Source: Salinivenus iranica (lineage in GTDB: Bacteria; Bacteroidota; Rhodothermia; Rhodothermales; Salinibacteraceae). Taken from it: a stretch of DNA of 64,000 bases. Shown piece after piece: positions 56,064-64,000 of the stretch. Each line of letters starts with the position of its first letter. Position 1 is the first letter of the stretch. The position numbers and the translations under genes are program-made. The stretch lies in contig NCRB01000003.1 in assembly GCA_002894665.1 (NCBI GenBank), positions 62,001 to 126,000 of the forward strand, given 5' to 3'. A model generated the notes under the pieces. That model saw only the letters and a program-made list of their open reading frames with translations. It was not told the origin of the DNA and searched no databases.

Positions 56064-57257
56064 ATGAGCGCGATTCAAACGGCAAAGCACATCCTGACCG
56101 ACCGTGCCCCCGCGGACAAGTACGTGGTGTGGGTGGTGCTGGCCCTGTCGGCCGCCGGGGTGGTGGCGGTGTACAGCGCCGTCACGTACCTGGCCGAGGT
56201 GCGGGCCGGGGTGGGGCCGGAGCAGTTCCTGCTGCGCCACCTCCTGCGGGTCGGCATCGCGCTGGGGGCCATGGGCGTCGTCAGCCTCATCGACTACCGC
56301 ACGCTGGCGAAGTACAGCCGCCTCGCCCTCATTGCCGCGCTGGGGCTTCTGGTGGCGGTGAAGGGAGTCGGATCCTTTTCCGAGGGCGCCGACCGCTGGC
56401 TGCAGATCGCCGGCTTCGGGTTCCAGCCGTCCGACCTTGCACGGGTGGCCCTCGTGTTTTACGTGGCCGTCCTGCTCGTGAAGAAGCAGGACTATATAAA
56501 GAGCTTCGGGAAAGCGCTCGTCCCCATTCTCGTGTGGGTGTTTGCCACCGTGGTGCTCATCGGGGTCGACGACCTGTCGACCGCCGCGGTGCTCCTCGGG
56601 GCGGTGATGCTCATGTGCTTCGTGGGACGCGTCAGCGTATTCCAGCTCCTTGGGCTCGGCCTGGTTGGGGTGCTGCTGGGCGGGGCGCTGATCATGAACT
56701 CGCCCGCCCGGGCGGCCCGGGTGGAGGCGTACCTGGGAATGGACCTGTTCGACAACACCAACACGGAGCAGGTGATGGACCGGCAGGGGGAGCGGTACCA
56801 GTCGCAGCAGGCCCGAATGGCGTTCGCGCTGGGGGGGCTGACGGGCGTGGGGCCCGGAAAAAGCACCCAGCGCGACTTCCTGCCCGCCCCGTACAACGAC
56901 TTCATCTTTGCCATTATCGCCGAGGAGTACGGCATCCTTGGGGCCCTTCTGCTCCTCGCGGGATTTTGCGTCCTGCTGTTTCGGGGCTACCTCCGCATTG
57001 CTCGGGACGCGCCCGATCCGCTGGGGCTTCTCTTGGCCGTCGGGTTCACGACCCTGATCGTGGCCTACGGCTTCGTCCACGCCGGGGTGTCGTGCGGGTT
57101 GCTGCCCGTGACGGGACTTCCCATGCCCTTTGTGTCGTACGGCGGGACCTCGCTACTGGCGAACGGCCTCATGGCCGGGGTGCTGCTGAACATCTCACGT
57201 CAATCCACGCGCCGCGCCGCGCCGTCGGAGCGCCGCCCCACATCCGCAATCGCGTAG
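56064..57257 (+). CDS. ftsW: Septal SEDS glycosyltransferase FtsW
   Basis: The 397-residue SEDS protein has about ten membrane helices with the motifs AVYSAVTYLAEVRAG, EGADRWLQIAGFGFQPSDLARVALVFYVA, the large loop with QSQQARMAFALGGLTGVGPGKSTQRDFLPAPYNDFIFAIIAEEYGILG, and TGLPMPFVSYGGTSLLANGLMAGVLLNISR. It polymerises lipid II at the septum with FtsI. ATG 56064 (MSAIQTAKHIL) is preferred; a GTG at 56022 would add 14 residues. murG follows after 5 nt. Confidence 0.95.
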   Translation: MSAIQTAKHILTDRAPADKYVVWVVLALSAAGVVAVYSAVTYLAEVRAGVGPEQFLLRHLLRVGIALGAMGVVSLIDYRTLAKYSRLALIAALGLLVAVKGVGSFSEGADRWLQIAGFGFQPSDLARVALVFYVAVLLVKKQDYIKSFGKALVPILVWVFATVVLIGVDDLSTAAVLLGAVMLMCFVGRVSVFQLLGLGLVGVLLGGALIMNSPARAARVEAYLGMDLFDNTNTEQVMDRQGERYQSQQARMAFALGGLTGVGPGKSTQRDFLPAPYNDFIFAIIAEEYGILGALLLLAGFCVLLFRGYLRIARDAPDPLGLLLAVGFTTLIVAYGFVHAGVSCGLLPVTGLPMPFVSYGGTSLLANGLMAGVLLNISRQSTRRAAPSERRPTSAIA

Positions 57258-57262
57258 ACCGT

Positions 57263-58375
57263 ATGAGCGCACGACCGCCGCACATTTTGATGGCTGGAGG
57301 GGGCACGGGGGGACACGTGTACCCCGCCATCGCCATTGCCGACGCCGTGACGGCCCTGCGTCCGGACGCCCGGGTCGTGTTTGCGGGGACCGAGGACCGG
57401 CTGGAGGCGCGGGCGGTGCCGGCGGCGGGCTACGCCCTGCACCCCATCACGGCGCAGGGCGTGCAGCGCCGCCTCACGTGGAAAAACGTGACGATGCCGC
57501 TGCAGGTGGCGCGCGGTCTCGTACAGAGCTGGCGGCTGGTGGGGGCCATCGAGCCCGACGTGGCGGTGGGCACGGGCGGGTACGTGTCCGGCCCGGTGCT
57601 GCTGGCGGCCCGGCTGCGGGGGCGGCCCCTCCTCATCCAGGAGCAGAACGCCTACGCGGGCGTCACGAACCGCCTCCTCAGCTACCTGGCCGACCGGGTG
57701 CACCTGGCCTTCGACGAGGCGCGCGACTGGGTGCCCGCCGACCGGAGCGTGGTGAGCGGCAACCCGACCCGCAAGGCCCTCCGCGAGGCCGATCGGGGCG
57801 AGGCGCGGGCGGCCCTGCAGATGCCCGCCGAGGCGCGCGTCCTGCTCGTGCTGGGCGGCTCGCTGGGCAGCGCCGCGATCAACGAGGCCGTGGCCGCGGC
57901 CCTCCCTGCGCTGCTGGAGGACGACCGGACGCACGTCGTGTGGCAGGCCGGATCGCGCTACCACGAGGCCCTCCGCGAACGGATCGACGACCACCCGCGC
58001 CTCCGCCTCGTCGAGTACATCGACCGCATGGACCGCGCCTACGCCGCCGCCGACCTGGCGCTGTGCCGGGCCGGGGCCCTCACCTGCAGCGAACTGACCG
58101 TGACGGGCACGCCCGCCGTGCTCGTGCCCTCCCCCAACGTGGTGGCCGATCACCAGACGAAAAATGCACGGAGCATGGAACGATCCGGGGCCGCGCGGCT
58201 GCTTCCCGAGCCGGAGCTCGACGCACGGCTGACCGACGTGGTGCTCGGCCTGCTGGACGACGCCGACGCCCGGGCCGACATGGCGGCCGCCGCCCGCACG
58301 ATGGCGCGCCCCGATGCCGCCGAGACGATTGCCCGCGACGTGCTTGCCCTCGCCGACCAATACCGAACGAATTGA
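57263..58375 (+). CDS. murG: Lipid II synthase (GlcNAc transferase) MurG
   Basis: The 370-residue GT28 enzyme has the N-terminal acceptor loop MAGGGTGGHVYPAIAIADA, GTGGYVSGPVLLAARLRGRPLLIQEQNAYAGVTNRLL, and the donor-binding LLVLGGSLGSAAINEAVA and CRAGALTCSELTVTGTPAVLVPSPNVVADHQTKNA. It adds GlcNAc to lipid I. A strong palindrome lies 55 nt after its stop, before murC. Confidence 0.96.
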   Translation: MSARPPHILMAGGGTGGHVYPAIAIADAVTALRPDARVVFAGTEDRLEARAVPAAGYALHPITAQGVQRRLTWKNVTMPLQVARGLVQSWRLVGAIEPDVAVGTGGYVSGPVLLAARLRGRPLLIQEQNAYAGVTNRLLSYLADRVHLAFDEARDWVPADRSVVSGNPTRKALREADRGEARAALQMPAEARVLLVLGGSLGSAAINEAVAAALPALLEDDRTHVVWQAGSRYHEALRERIDDHPRLRLVEYIDRMDRAYAAADLALCRAGALTCSELTVTGTPAVLVPSPNVVADHQTKNARSMERSGAARLLPEPELDARLTDVVLGLLDDADARADMAAAARTMARPDAAETIARDVLALADQYRTN

Positions 58376-58430
58376 ATGTGCACCGACACGCTACAATGGC
58401 GGGCCCTCGGTCCGTCTTGTCCGTGAGTAA

Positions 58431-58451
58431 CGCCGTCCCGCCGGGACGGCG
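58431..58451. repeat. GC-rich palindrome between murG and murC
   Basis: CGCCGTCCCG and CGGGACGGCG are perfect 10-bp inverted arms around a single C at 58441. In RNA this would form a stable hairpin in the 121-nt gap between murG and murC. There is no T tract, so it is not a classic terminator; it may be a processing or attenuation structure. Confidence 0.8.
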
Positions 58452-58496
58452 CTGACGGGGATGCCTTTATGCGATCAATTGTACCTCCTTCAACCG

Positions 58497-59924
58497 ATGA
58501 CGGAACTCCGAAAACAACCGGCTCTGGGCCGCATCCGCCAGGTGCACATGGTGGGCATTGGGGGCATCGGCATGAGCTCCATCGCCGAGGTGCTCCTCAA
58601 CCGCGGCTACACCGTTACGGGCTCCGACCTGGAGGCGAGCGACGTGACCGCGCGTCTGCAGGAGCAGGGCGCCACAATTTACGAGGGGCACGCCGCCGAG
58701 CAAATCGGGGACGCCGACGTGGTGGTCTACTCCAGCGCCATCAACCCGGAGAAGAACCCCGAAACGCGGGAGGCCGAGCGCCGCCGCATCTCGCTCATCC
58801 CGCGGGCCGAGATGCTGGGCGAGCTCATCCGCATGAAGTACGGGGTGGGCGTGGCCGGGACCCACGGCAAAACGACCACCACCTCCATGGCGGGCCTCGT
58901 GGTGGCCGAGGGCGGGTTCGACCCCACGGTCATTGTGGGCGGCAAGGTTACGGCCTTCGGCTCCAACGCCATCACGGGCGAGGGCGACGTCATCGTGATC
59001 GAGGCGGACGAGTACGACCGTACCTTTCTGCGGCTCACGCCCTCGGTGGCCGTCATCACGAGCATCGAGGAGGATCACCTCGACATCTACGACGACCTGG
59101 AAGACATCCAGTCCGCCTTCACGCAGTACGCCAACAGCGTACCGTTCTTCGGCGCCGCGGTGCTGTGCCTCGACGATCCGAACGTGCAGGCCATCGTGGG
59201 CGACATCGAGCGCCGCATCATCACGTACGGGACCACGCGCCAGGCCGAGGTGCGCGCCGAAAACATTCAGCGCGACGGACTCGACACGCGGTTCGACGTG
59301 ATCGCGCGGGATGAGCGTCTCGGCACCATCACCCTGCACGTGCCGGGAATGCACAACGTGCGAAACGCCCTGGCGGCGGTGGCGGTGGGCCTGGAGCTGG
59401 AGATCGGGTTCGACCAGATTCGTGAGGGGCTGGCGGGGTTTGCCGGGGTGCGCCGCCGCTTCGAAAAGATTGGGGAGGGGCGCGACGTGGTGGTGCTCGA
59501 CGACTACGCGCACCACCCGACCGAAATCCGCGCCACGCTCGACGCGGCGAGCCAGGGGTATCCCGATCGGCGCATCGTCGCCGTCTTTCAGCCGCACCTG
59601 TACTCCCGCACCCGCGACTTCCTCGACGACTTCGCCCGCTCGTTCTTCAACACCGACCAGCTGGTGCTCACCGACATCTACGGCTCGCGCGAGGAGCCGA
59701 TTGAGGACATGACCGGAGAGCGCCTGGCCGACCGGGCCGAGCAGTTTGGGCACCGGTCCGTCCACTACGTCCCCGACAAGACGGAAGTGCCGGGCTACCT
59801 GCTCGACCTTACCGAGCCGGGCGACGTGGTGCTGATGCTGGGGGCGGGCGACATCTGGCGGTACAGCCGCACCTTCGCCGACCTGCTCACCGAGTCCGAC
59901 GATCGCGACGCCCCGGCCGCGTAG
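58497..59924 (+). CDS. murC: UDP-N-acetylmuramate:L-alanine ligase
   Basis: The 475-residue ligase has VHMVGIGGIGMSSIAEVLLNRGYTVTGSD at the start, P-loop VAGTHGKTTTTSM, EADEYDRTFLRLTPSVAVITSIEEDHLDIY, VVLDDYAHHPTEIRATL and FQPHLYSRTRDFLDDFARSF. It adds the first L-Ala to UDP-MurNAc. The start is either ATG 58497 (MTELRKQPALGR, chosen because family homology starts just after it) or ATG 58461 with 12 more residues. No murB or ddl follows; ftsQ begins 39 nt downstream. Confidence 0.95.
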   Translation: MTELRKQPALGRIRQVHMVGIGGIGMSSIAEVLLNRGYTVTGSDLEASDVTARLQEQGATIYEGHAAEQIGDADVVVYSSAINPEKNPETREAERRRISLIPRAEMLGELIRMKYGVGVAGTHGKTTTTSMAGLVVAEGGFDPTVIVGGKVTAFGSNAITGEGDVIVIEADEYDRTFLRLTPSVAVITSIEEDHLDIYDDLEDIQSAFTQYANSVPFFGAAVLCLDDPNVQAIVGDIERRIITYGTTRQAEVRAENIQRDGLDTRFDVIARDERLGTITLHVPGMHNVRNALAAVAVGLELEIGFDQIREGLAGFAGVRRRFEKIGEGRDVVVLDDYAHHPTEIRATLDAASQGYPDRRIVAVFQPHLYSRTRDFLDDFARSFFNTDQLVLTDIYGSREEPIEDMTGERLADRAEQFGHRSVHYVPDKTEVPGYLLDLTEPGDVVLMLGAGDIWRYSRTFADLLTESDDRDAPAA

Positions 59925-59963
59925 ACCGGCCGCCCCGACGCCTTCACCCAATCCGTTTTGCTC

Positions 59964-60737
59964 ATGGCCTCGACCGAGTCCTCCACATTTGGACGCCGCG
60001 CGCTGCGCCTCCTCGGCCTTCTGGCCGGGGCCGCCGCCGTGGCGGCGCTCGGCGTGCTGGGCTGGCAGTGGCGCGCCAGCCGCACCGTCGGCGAGGTGGT
60101 GGTGCGGGGCACGACGCACGCCCCGCCCGATACCGTGCGCCGCCTGGCCCGGGTGGACAGCGGCGCCCCCCTGTCGTCGGTCGATGCCGCCCTCGTGGCC
60201 GACCGCGTGGAGCGCCATCCGTGGGTCGAGCGGGCGACAATTTCAAAACAGCACGCCTGGCGCACGCTCCACGTGGAGGTGACGGAGCGGACGCCCGCCG
60301 CCCTTGCCCTCGACCCGGCGGGCCGCCCCGCCTACGTCCTCGACACCGCCGGGTACGCCATGCCGCTCCCCGACAGCACCAGCAGCAGTGTGCCCCTCGT
60401 GCGCGGCCTGCCCGCCGACTTTCACCCGCTGCGCCGCCAGGCCCCGCCCCGCCTGCGGACCGTCCTCGCGGCGCTGGCGGAGAGCGAGGCCGAGCCCATC
60501 GTGAGCGAACTCGCCGTGCAGCCCGACAGCAGCGTGCACCTGATGACGACCCCCGTGGGCGAGCACGACGCCCTCCCGGTCCGGCTGGCGCCCGGCGACC
60601 CGCGCCCCCAGCTTCGAGAGCTCCGCGCCTTCGCCGCGCAGGTGCTGGCCACGCGGCCCGACGTGCCCATCGCCGAAATCGACCTCCGGTTCGACGGCCA
60701 AATTGTGACCCGTGAACAGCCCCTGGATGCCTCCTGA
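59964..60737 (+). CDS. ftsQ: Cell division protein FtsQ
   Basis: The 257-residue bitopic protein has a short cytoplasmic tail, one membrane helix (residues about 15-35, LLGLLAGAAAVAALGVLGWQW), a POTRA-like region (EVVVRGTTHAPPDTVRRLARVDSGAPLSSVDAALVADRVERHPWVERATI) and the FtsQ domain starting LHVEVTERTPAALALDPAGRPAYVLDTAGYAMP. It scaffolds the divisome with FtsL. It lies between murC and ftsA, the expected place. ATG 59964 is used; a TTG at 59958 is possible. Confidence 0.92.
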   Translation: MASTESSTFGRRALRLLGLLAGAAAVAALGVLGWQWRASRTVGEVVVRGTTHAPPDTVRRLARVDSGAPLSSVDAALVADRVERHPWVERATISKQHAWRTLHVEVTERTPAALALDPAGRPAYVLDTAGYAMPLPDSTSSSVPLVRGLPADFHPLRRQAPPRLRTVLAALAESEAEPIVSELAVQPDSSVHLMTTPVGEHDALPVRLAPGDPRPQLRELRAFAAQVLATRPDVPIAEIDLRFDGQIVTREQPLDAS

Positions 60738-60806
60738 TGCGCCGCATGCGTCCGGATCCGACACCGGACACGCCCGCGCCCTCCTGAATTCAACCCCCAT
60801 AGAGCC

Positions 60807-62066
60807 ATGAATGGAACACCCGTTGTAGGAGTCGACATCGGCACCACCAAGGTGTGTGCCGTGGTCGCCGCCGAGGACGACCTTGGCCGCGTCAACATTT
60901 TGGGGGTCGGCATGGCCCCATCCGACGGTCTCAACCGCGGGGTCGTCGTCAACATCGACCGCACCGTCAACGCCGTGCGCGAGGCCGTGGAAGAGGCCGA
61001 GCGCGCCGCCGGCGTGGAGGTGCAGGAGGTGATTGTCGGCATCGCCGGCGACCACGTGCAGAGCTTCCAAACGCGCGGCGTGGTGACGATCCGCTCCGAA
61101 GAGATCACGCAGAACGACGTCCAGCGCCTCCTCGAAGACACCATGCACGTGGCGCTGCCCGCCGACCGCGAGATCCTGCACGTCATCCCGCAGGAGTTCA
61201 TTGTGGACGGGCAGGACGGCGTGGCCGACCCCGTGGGCATGAGCGGGGTGCGCCTGGAGGCCGACGTCCACATCATCACGGGCCTCGTCTCCGCGGCCAA
61301 GAACGTGTACCGCTGCATCGAGAAGGCCGGCTTTGCGGTGTCCGACATCGTGCTGGAGCCGCTCGCCTCCTCCTTCAGCGTGCTGCACGACGACGAGAAG
61401 GAGGTGGGCGTGGCCCTCATCGACATCGGGGGCGGCACCACCGACATCGCGGTGTTCGAGGACCACACCATTCGCCACACCGCCGTCATCGCGGTGGCCG
61501 GCGACAAGGTGACCGACGACATCCGGAAGGGCCTCGGCGTGATGCGCGACCAGGCCGAACAGCTGAAGCGACAGTTCGGCGTGGCCCTCGCCGACCAGGC
61601 CGACCCGGACGAGCAGATCGAGATCCCCGGCATCGGCGGGCGCTCCGAGAAAACCATCGGGCGCGATACGCTCGCACAGGTGATCCAGCCCCGCCTCGAA
61701 GAGATCCTGGAGATCGCCGCCATGGAGATCAAGCGCAGCGGCTACGGCCGGCACCTGGGCGTGGGCTGCGTCCTTACGGGCGGCGGCTCGCTCGTGCCCG
61801 GGACCGACGAGCTGGCCGCCGAGGTGCTGGGCATGGAGGCGCGCATCGGACGCCCCATGGGCCTGAGCGGCGGGCTCGTGGAAGAGGTCGACAACCCAAA
61901 ATATGCCACCGGGGTTGGGCTTGTGCTCTACGGCATGCGCCCGGACATCATTGGTGGCACCACGCTCAGCGAAGAGGTGAACGCCGCGCGGAATGGGCGC
62001 GGGCAAGGGCGCTCGCTCATGGCCCGCATCGCCGATCGCATGCGGGCGTGGTTCGATGAGTTGTAG
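60807..62066 (+). CDS. ftsA: Cell division ATPase FtsA
   Basis: The 419-residue actin-like protein shows phosphate-1 GVDIGTTKVCAVVA, the SHS2 (1C) domain around residues 80-165 with VGIAGDHVQSFQTRG, phosphate-2 ALIDIGGGTTDIAVF, adenosine motif CVLTGGGSLVPGTDELA, and a C-terminal amphipathic helix (SLMARIADRMRAWFDEL) that anchors it to the membrane. It tethers FtsZ to the membrane and activates septal synthesis. Spacing to ftsZ is 162 nt. Confidence 0.96.
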   Translation: MNGTPVVGVDIGTTKVCAVVAAEDDLGRVNILGVGMAPSDGLNRGVVVNIDRTVNAVREAVEEAERAAGVEVQEVIVGIAGDHVQSFQTRGVVTIRSEEITQNDVQRLLEDTMHVALPADREILHVIPQEFIVDGQDGVADPVGMSGVRLEADVHIITGLVSAAKNVYRCIEKAGFAVSDIVLEPLASSFSVLHDDEKEVGVALIDIGGGTTDIAVFEDHTIRHTAVIAVAGDKVTDDIRKGLGVMRDQAEQLKRQFGVALADQADPDEQIEIPGIGGRSEKTIGRDTLAQVIQPRLEEILEIAAMEIKRSGYGRHLGVGCVLTGGGSLVPGTDELAAEVLGMEARIGRPMGLSGGLVEEVDNPKYATGVGLVLYGMRPDIIGGTTLSEEVNAARNGRGQGRSLMARIADRMRAWFDEL

Positions 62067-62228
62067 CGCCCCGTCGCATCCTCTCGACGCCTAGAGCACG
62101 CACAATCGTACGCCCTTTCACACTTACACTTTGGAGGCTCGGTGCTTTCCAGGCCGGGTCCGCTCACCCCGGCGCCGACGAGTCCTCCGCTCGCATTTTC
62201 AAACCACAGATCAACGCTGGAGGAACCC

Positions 62229-63581
62229 ATGAGTGATTCTCAGAATGAATCCACGAACGACTTTAGCTCGCGCTTTTCATTTGACGACTCGGCAAACGAG
62301 GAGGCCAAAATCTGCGTCGTCGGGGTCGGCGGCGGCGGAGGAAATGCCATCAACAACATGGTGGAGAAGGGCATCCGCGGCAACGTGGAGTTCATCGCCG
62401 TGAACACCGACTCGCAGGCGCTCAACGAGAACAAGGCGCCGCAGAAGATTCAGGCGGGCCGCACCCTCACGAGCGGCCTCGGGGCCGGCGCCCGCCCGAA
62501 GGTGGGCGCGGAGGCCGTTGAGGAAAACAACAACGAGATCAAGCAGGCCCTGGAAGGCTACGACATGGCGTTTATTACCGCCGGGATGGGCGGGGGCACC
62601 GGCACCGGGGGCGCGCCCGTCGTGGCGTCGATTGCGCGCGACCTCGACATCCTCACCGTGGCCATCGTAACCAAGCCCTTCGAGTGCGAGGGCAAGCGGC
62701 GCATGGACACGGCGCTGGAGGGCATCGAGCTCCTGCGCGAGAATGTCGACACGCTCATCGTCATTCCCAACGAGCGCCTGCTCGACATTGCGGACGACGA
62801 CACGAGCCTCATCGAGGCGTTTGAGAAGGCCGACGAGGTGCTCTACAATGCCACCCGCGGCATCAGCGACCTGATTACGGTGCACGGCCTCATCAACCTC
62901 GACTTTGCCGACGTGGAGACGACGATGAAGGACGGCGGCACGGCCCTGATGGGCTCGGCCACGGCCAGCGGCGAGAACCGCTCGGAGAAGGCCGCCATTC
63001 AGGCCATCAGCAGCCCCCTGCTCGACGGGCTGTCCATCGCGGGGGCGACCAACGTGCTCGTCAACATCACCAGTGGGCCGTCGCTCGGCATTCAGGAGGC
63101 GACGCAGGCCACAAGCGTGATCCAGCAGGAGGCCGGCGACGACGTGGAAGTGATCTTCGGCACGGTGATCGAGGAGGACATGGAGGACAAGCTCCGCGTC
63201 ACCGTGATCGCCACCGGCTTCGACCACCGGGAGGAGGACGACGACACGGAGGGCGAGACGCGTCGCACGGTGCCGCTGGACGGCGACGGGGGCGGAGGCT
63301 ACCACTACAAGGGCGAGGACAACCTGCGCCAGCTCGACACGCCGGCCTACGAGCGCCGGAGCACCCCGCCCAACACCGACGGGGACGACGCGCCGGAGGA
63401 CCGCGACGCGGACAGTGCCGACGCGTCCGACGACCAGGCGGACGAGGGCAAGGGCAATGTGCGCCGGCTGCGGGCCGACGACCTCGACGACCGTACCGAT
63501 CGGGACGAGCGCTCCCGCTCCGACGACCCCGACGAGGACGACACGGACACCCCCGCCTTCCTCCGCAAAATGATGGACTGA
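62229..63581 (+). CDS. ftsZ: Cell division GTPase FtsZ
   Basis: The 450-residue tubulin homolog has the tubulin signature AGMGGGTGTGGAPVVASIA, NTDSQALNENKAPQKIQ and the T7 loop around VHGLINLDFADVETTM. The globular core (to residue about 340) is followed by a very acidic linker of about 90 residues and the conserved C-terminal peptide DTPAFLRKMMD that binds FtsA. Unusually for this window, the ATG at 62229 is preceded by a clear Shine-Dalgarno GGAGG (62219-62223), which together with the 162-nt leader suggests separate, high-level expression. Confidence 0.97.
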   Translation: MSDSQNESTNDFSSRFSFDDSANEEAKICVVGVGGGGGNAINNMVEKGIRGNVEFIAVNTDSQALNENKAPQKIQAGRTLTSGLGAGARPKVGAEAVEENNNEIKQALEGYDMAFITAGMGGGTGTGGAPVVASIARDLDILTVAIVTKPFECEGKRRMDTALEGIELLRENVDTLIVIPNERLLDIADDDTSLIEAFEKADEVLYNATRGISDLITVHGLINLDFADVETTMKDGGTALMGSATASGENRSEKAAIQAISSPLLDGLSIAGATNVLVNITSGPSLGIQEATQATSVIQQEAGDDVEVIFGTVIEEDMEDKLRVTVIATGFDHREEDDDTEGETRRTVPLDGDGGGGYHYKGEDNLRQLDTPAYERRSTPPNTDGDDAPEDRDADSADASDDQADEGKGNVRRLRADDLDDRTDRDERSRSDDPDEDDTDTPAFLRKMMD

Positions 63582-63585
63582 ATCG

Positions 63586-63647
63586 ATTGGGGATTTGCGA
63601 TTTGGGATTTTGGGTTCCGGATGGGCCCATCTCCACAAATCCCCAAT
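63586..63647. repeat. Inverted repeat downstream of ftsZ
   Basis: ATTGGGGATTTG (63586-63597) and CAAATCCCCAAT (63636-63647) are perfect 12-bp inverted arms with a 38-nt loop. The region between and just after also holds GGGATTTTGGG-type words and their complements, giving an AT-richer, repetitive island just 4 nt beyond the ftsZ stop. It could fold in the ftsZ mRNA end. Confidence 0.75.
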
Positions 63648-63699
63648 CCACAACCCGAAATCCAAACTCGAAAAAGCGGGCCCTCCAGCCCCACCACAG

Positions 63700-64000
63700 G
63701 CGGCCTGAGGTATGGCCGACCTGCGCGCGGCGTCTGAGCAGCGTCGCGTGACTGTGGTTTGCTGGGCGGGCACCCGGCCCGTGGTCGGCGTCGCTCGCCC
63801 TGCCCGAAAGCCACGTCTCCTGCGCTACTGCGCCGGGGGCGTGGCTTTTTGGTGTTGGGGTGGACACTCCACGTCCGGGGTGAGGGGCGGCATGTGGTAC
63901 TGTGAATGAGGAGTCTCGACACCGAGACCGTTCGCCTGCCATTCACATGATCCCACATTGACGATGTCCCGCTGTCTCCCGAAGTTAATTCGACGTTCAC
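63700..64000. other. Non-coding region after ftsZ with stacked hairpins
   Basis: No protein gene is supported in the last 300 nt. Before the terminator there are two further stems: CGCGGCG (63726-63732) with CGTCGCG (63742-63748), and GGGCGGGC (63764-63771) with GCCCTGCCC (63797-63805), so a structured small RNA is possible. Beyond 63850 nothing was recognised up to the window end; the next gene must start outside. Confidence 0.35.
63807..63850 (+). terminator. Intrinsic terminator downstream of ftsZ
   Basis: AAAGCCACG (63807-63815) pairs perfectly with CGTGGCTTT (63840-63848) around a 24-nt loop and runs into TTTTT (63846-63850). It is a strong intrinsic terminator on the plus strand, 226 nt after the ftsZ stop, and the A residues at its left side would let it work in the other direction too. 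It could end the dcw transcript or a small RNA encoded just upstream. Confidence 0.75.

Noticed and set aside
58376-58496. Missing murB or ddl gene sought around murC-ftsQ
   Set aside because: The gaps are only 121 nt and 39 nt and contain no coding sequence; the genes must be elsewhere.
63712-63909. Small open frame after ftsZ
   Set aside because: It crosses a strong intrinsic terminator and several hairpins, and its composition (Trp/Cys/Arg-rich) differs from real proteins in the window.

Overview
The window is GC-rich, single-gene-dense chromosomal DNA whose proteins are strongly acidic (Asp/Glu-rich surfaces, acidic linkers in FtsZ, PstB and PhoU). That composition, together with Bacteroidota-lineage families (GWxTD protein, DUF4290-like protein, TonB-dependent receptor, SEC-C protein with a Gly-His-Cys-His tail), frequent GTG starts and few Shine-Dalgarno sites, points to a halophilic member of the Rhodothermota such as Salinibacter or a close relative. 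This assignment is inference from composition and families; there is no rRNA gene in the window.

Layout. 1-9 kb: the 3' part of a TonB-dependent receptor, a secreted DsbA-like thioredoxin, a membrane-anchored SEC-C protein, a NatA/NatB-type ABC exporter, and, on the minus strand, a DASS/SLC13 permease and a MATE exporter. 9-14.6 kb: a phosphate regulon, phoB-pstS-pstC-pstA-pstB-phoU, without a phoR beside it. 14.6-26 kb: tRNA-Gln(CUG) with encoded CCA, a PlsC acyltransferase, ribD and ribE, two tandem Uma2-family genes, a Tat-exported glycosylasparaginase, a DUF2207 membrane protein, an NAD-dependent epimerase/reductase, an acyl-ACP thioesterase and several small proteins. 26-36 kb: ruvC, a yebC/TACO1 gene, a broken cupin gene, purL, trxA, trxB, a BON-LysM lipoprotein and a gamma-glutamyltranspeptidase. 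35-45 kb: periplasmic trehalase, a GWxTD protein, a CDP-alcohol phosphatidyltransferase paired with an LtaS-like membrane sulfatase, a GT4 glycosyltransferase, a macrodomain hydrolase, a broken SLC13 permease and a CBS-pair protein, then pyrG.

46.6-63.6 kb is the division and cell wall (dcw) cluster: mraZ-rsmH-ftsL-ftsI-murE-mraY-murD-ftsW-murG-murC-ftsQ-ftsA-ftsZ, all on the plus strand with short gaps; murB and ddl are absent. A divergently transcribed LexA-family gene sits directly upstream. It has lost all three hallmarks of self-cleavage (Ala-Gly site, catalytic Ser, catalytic Lys). The shared upstream region carries two GTGAAAA-N2-TTTTCAC-type dyads 22 bp apart and, just 3' of a TTGACA-N16-TACATT promoter, two TGGGGA boxes with a 10-bp period that match the MraZ-box pattern. 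This control region is the most interesting part of the window.

No insertion sequence, prophage or CRISPR array was seen. Signs of decay are limited to the two broken genes. Several intergenic gaps hold short tandem or inverted repeats (upstream of ribE, after pstC, between ggt and treA, between rsmH and ftsL, before mraY, before murC, after ftsZ).
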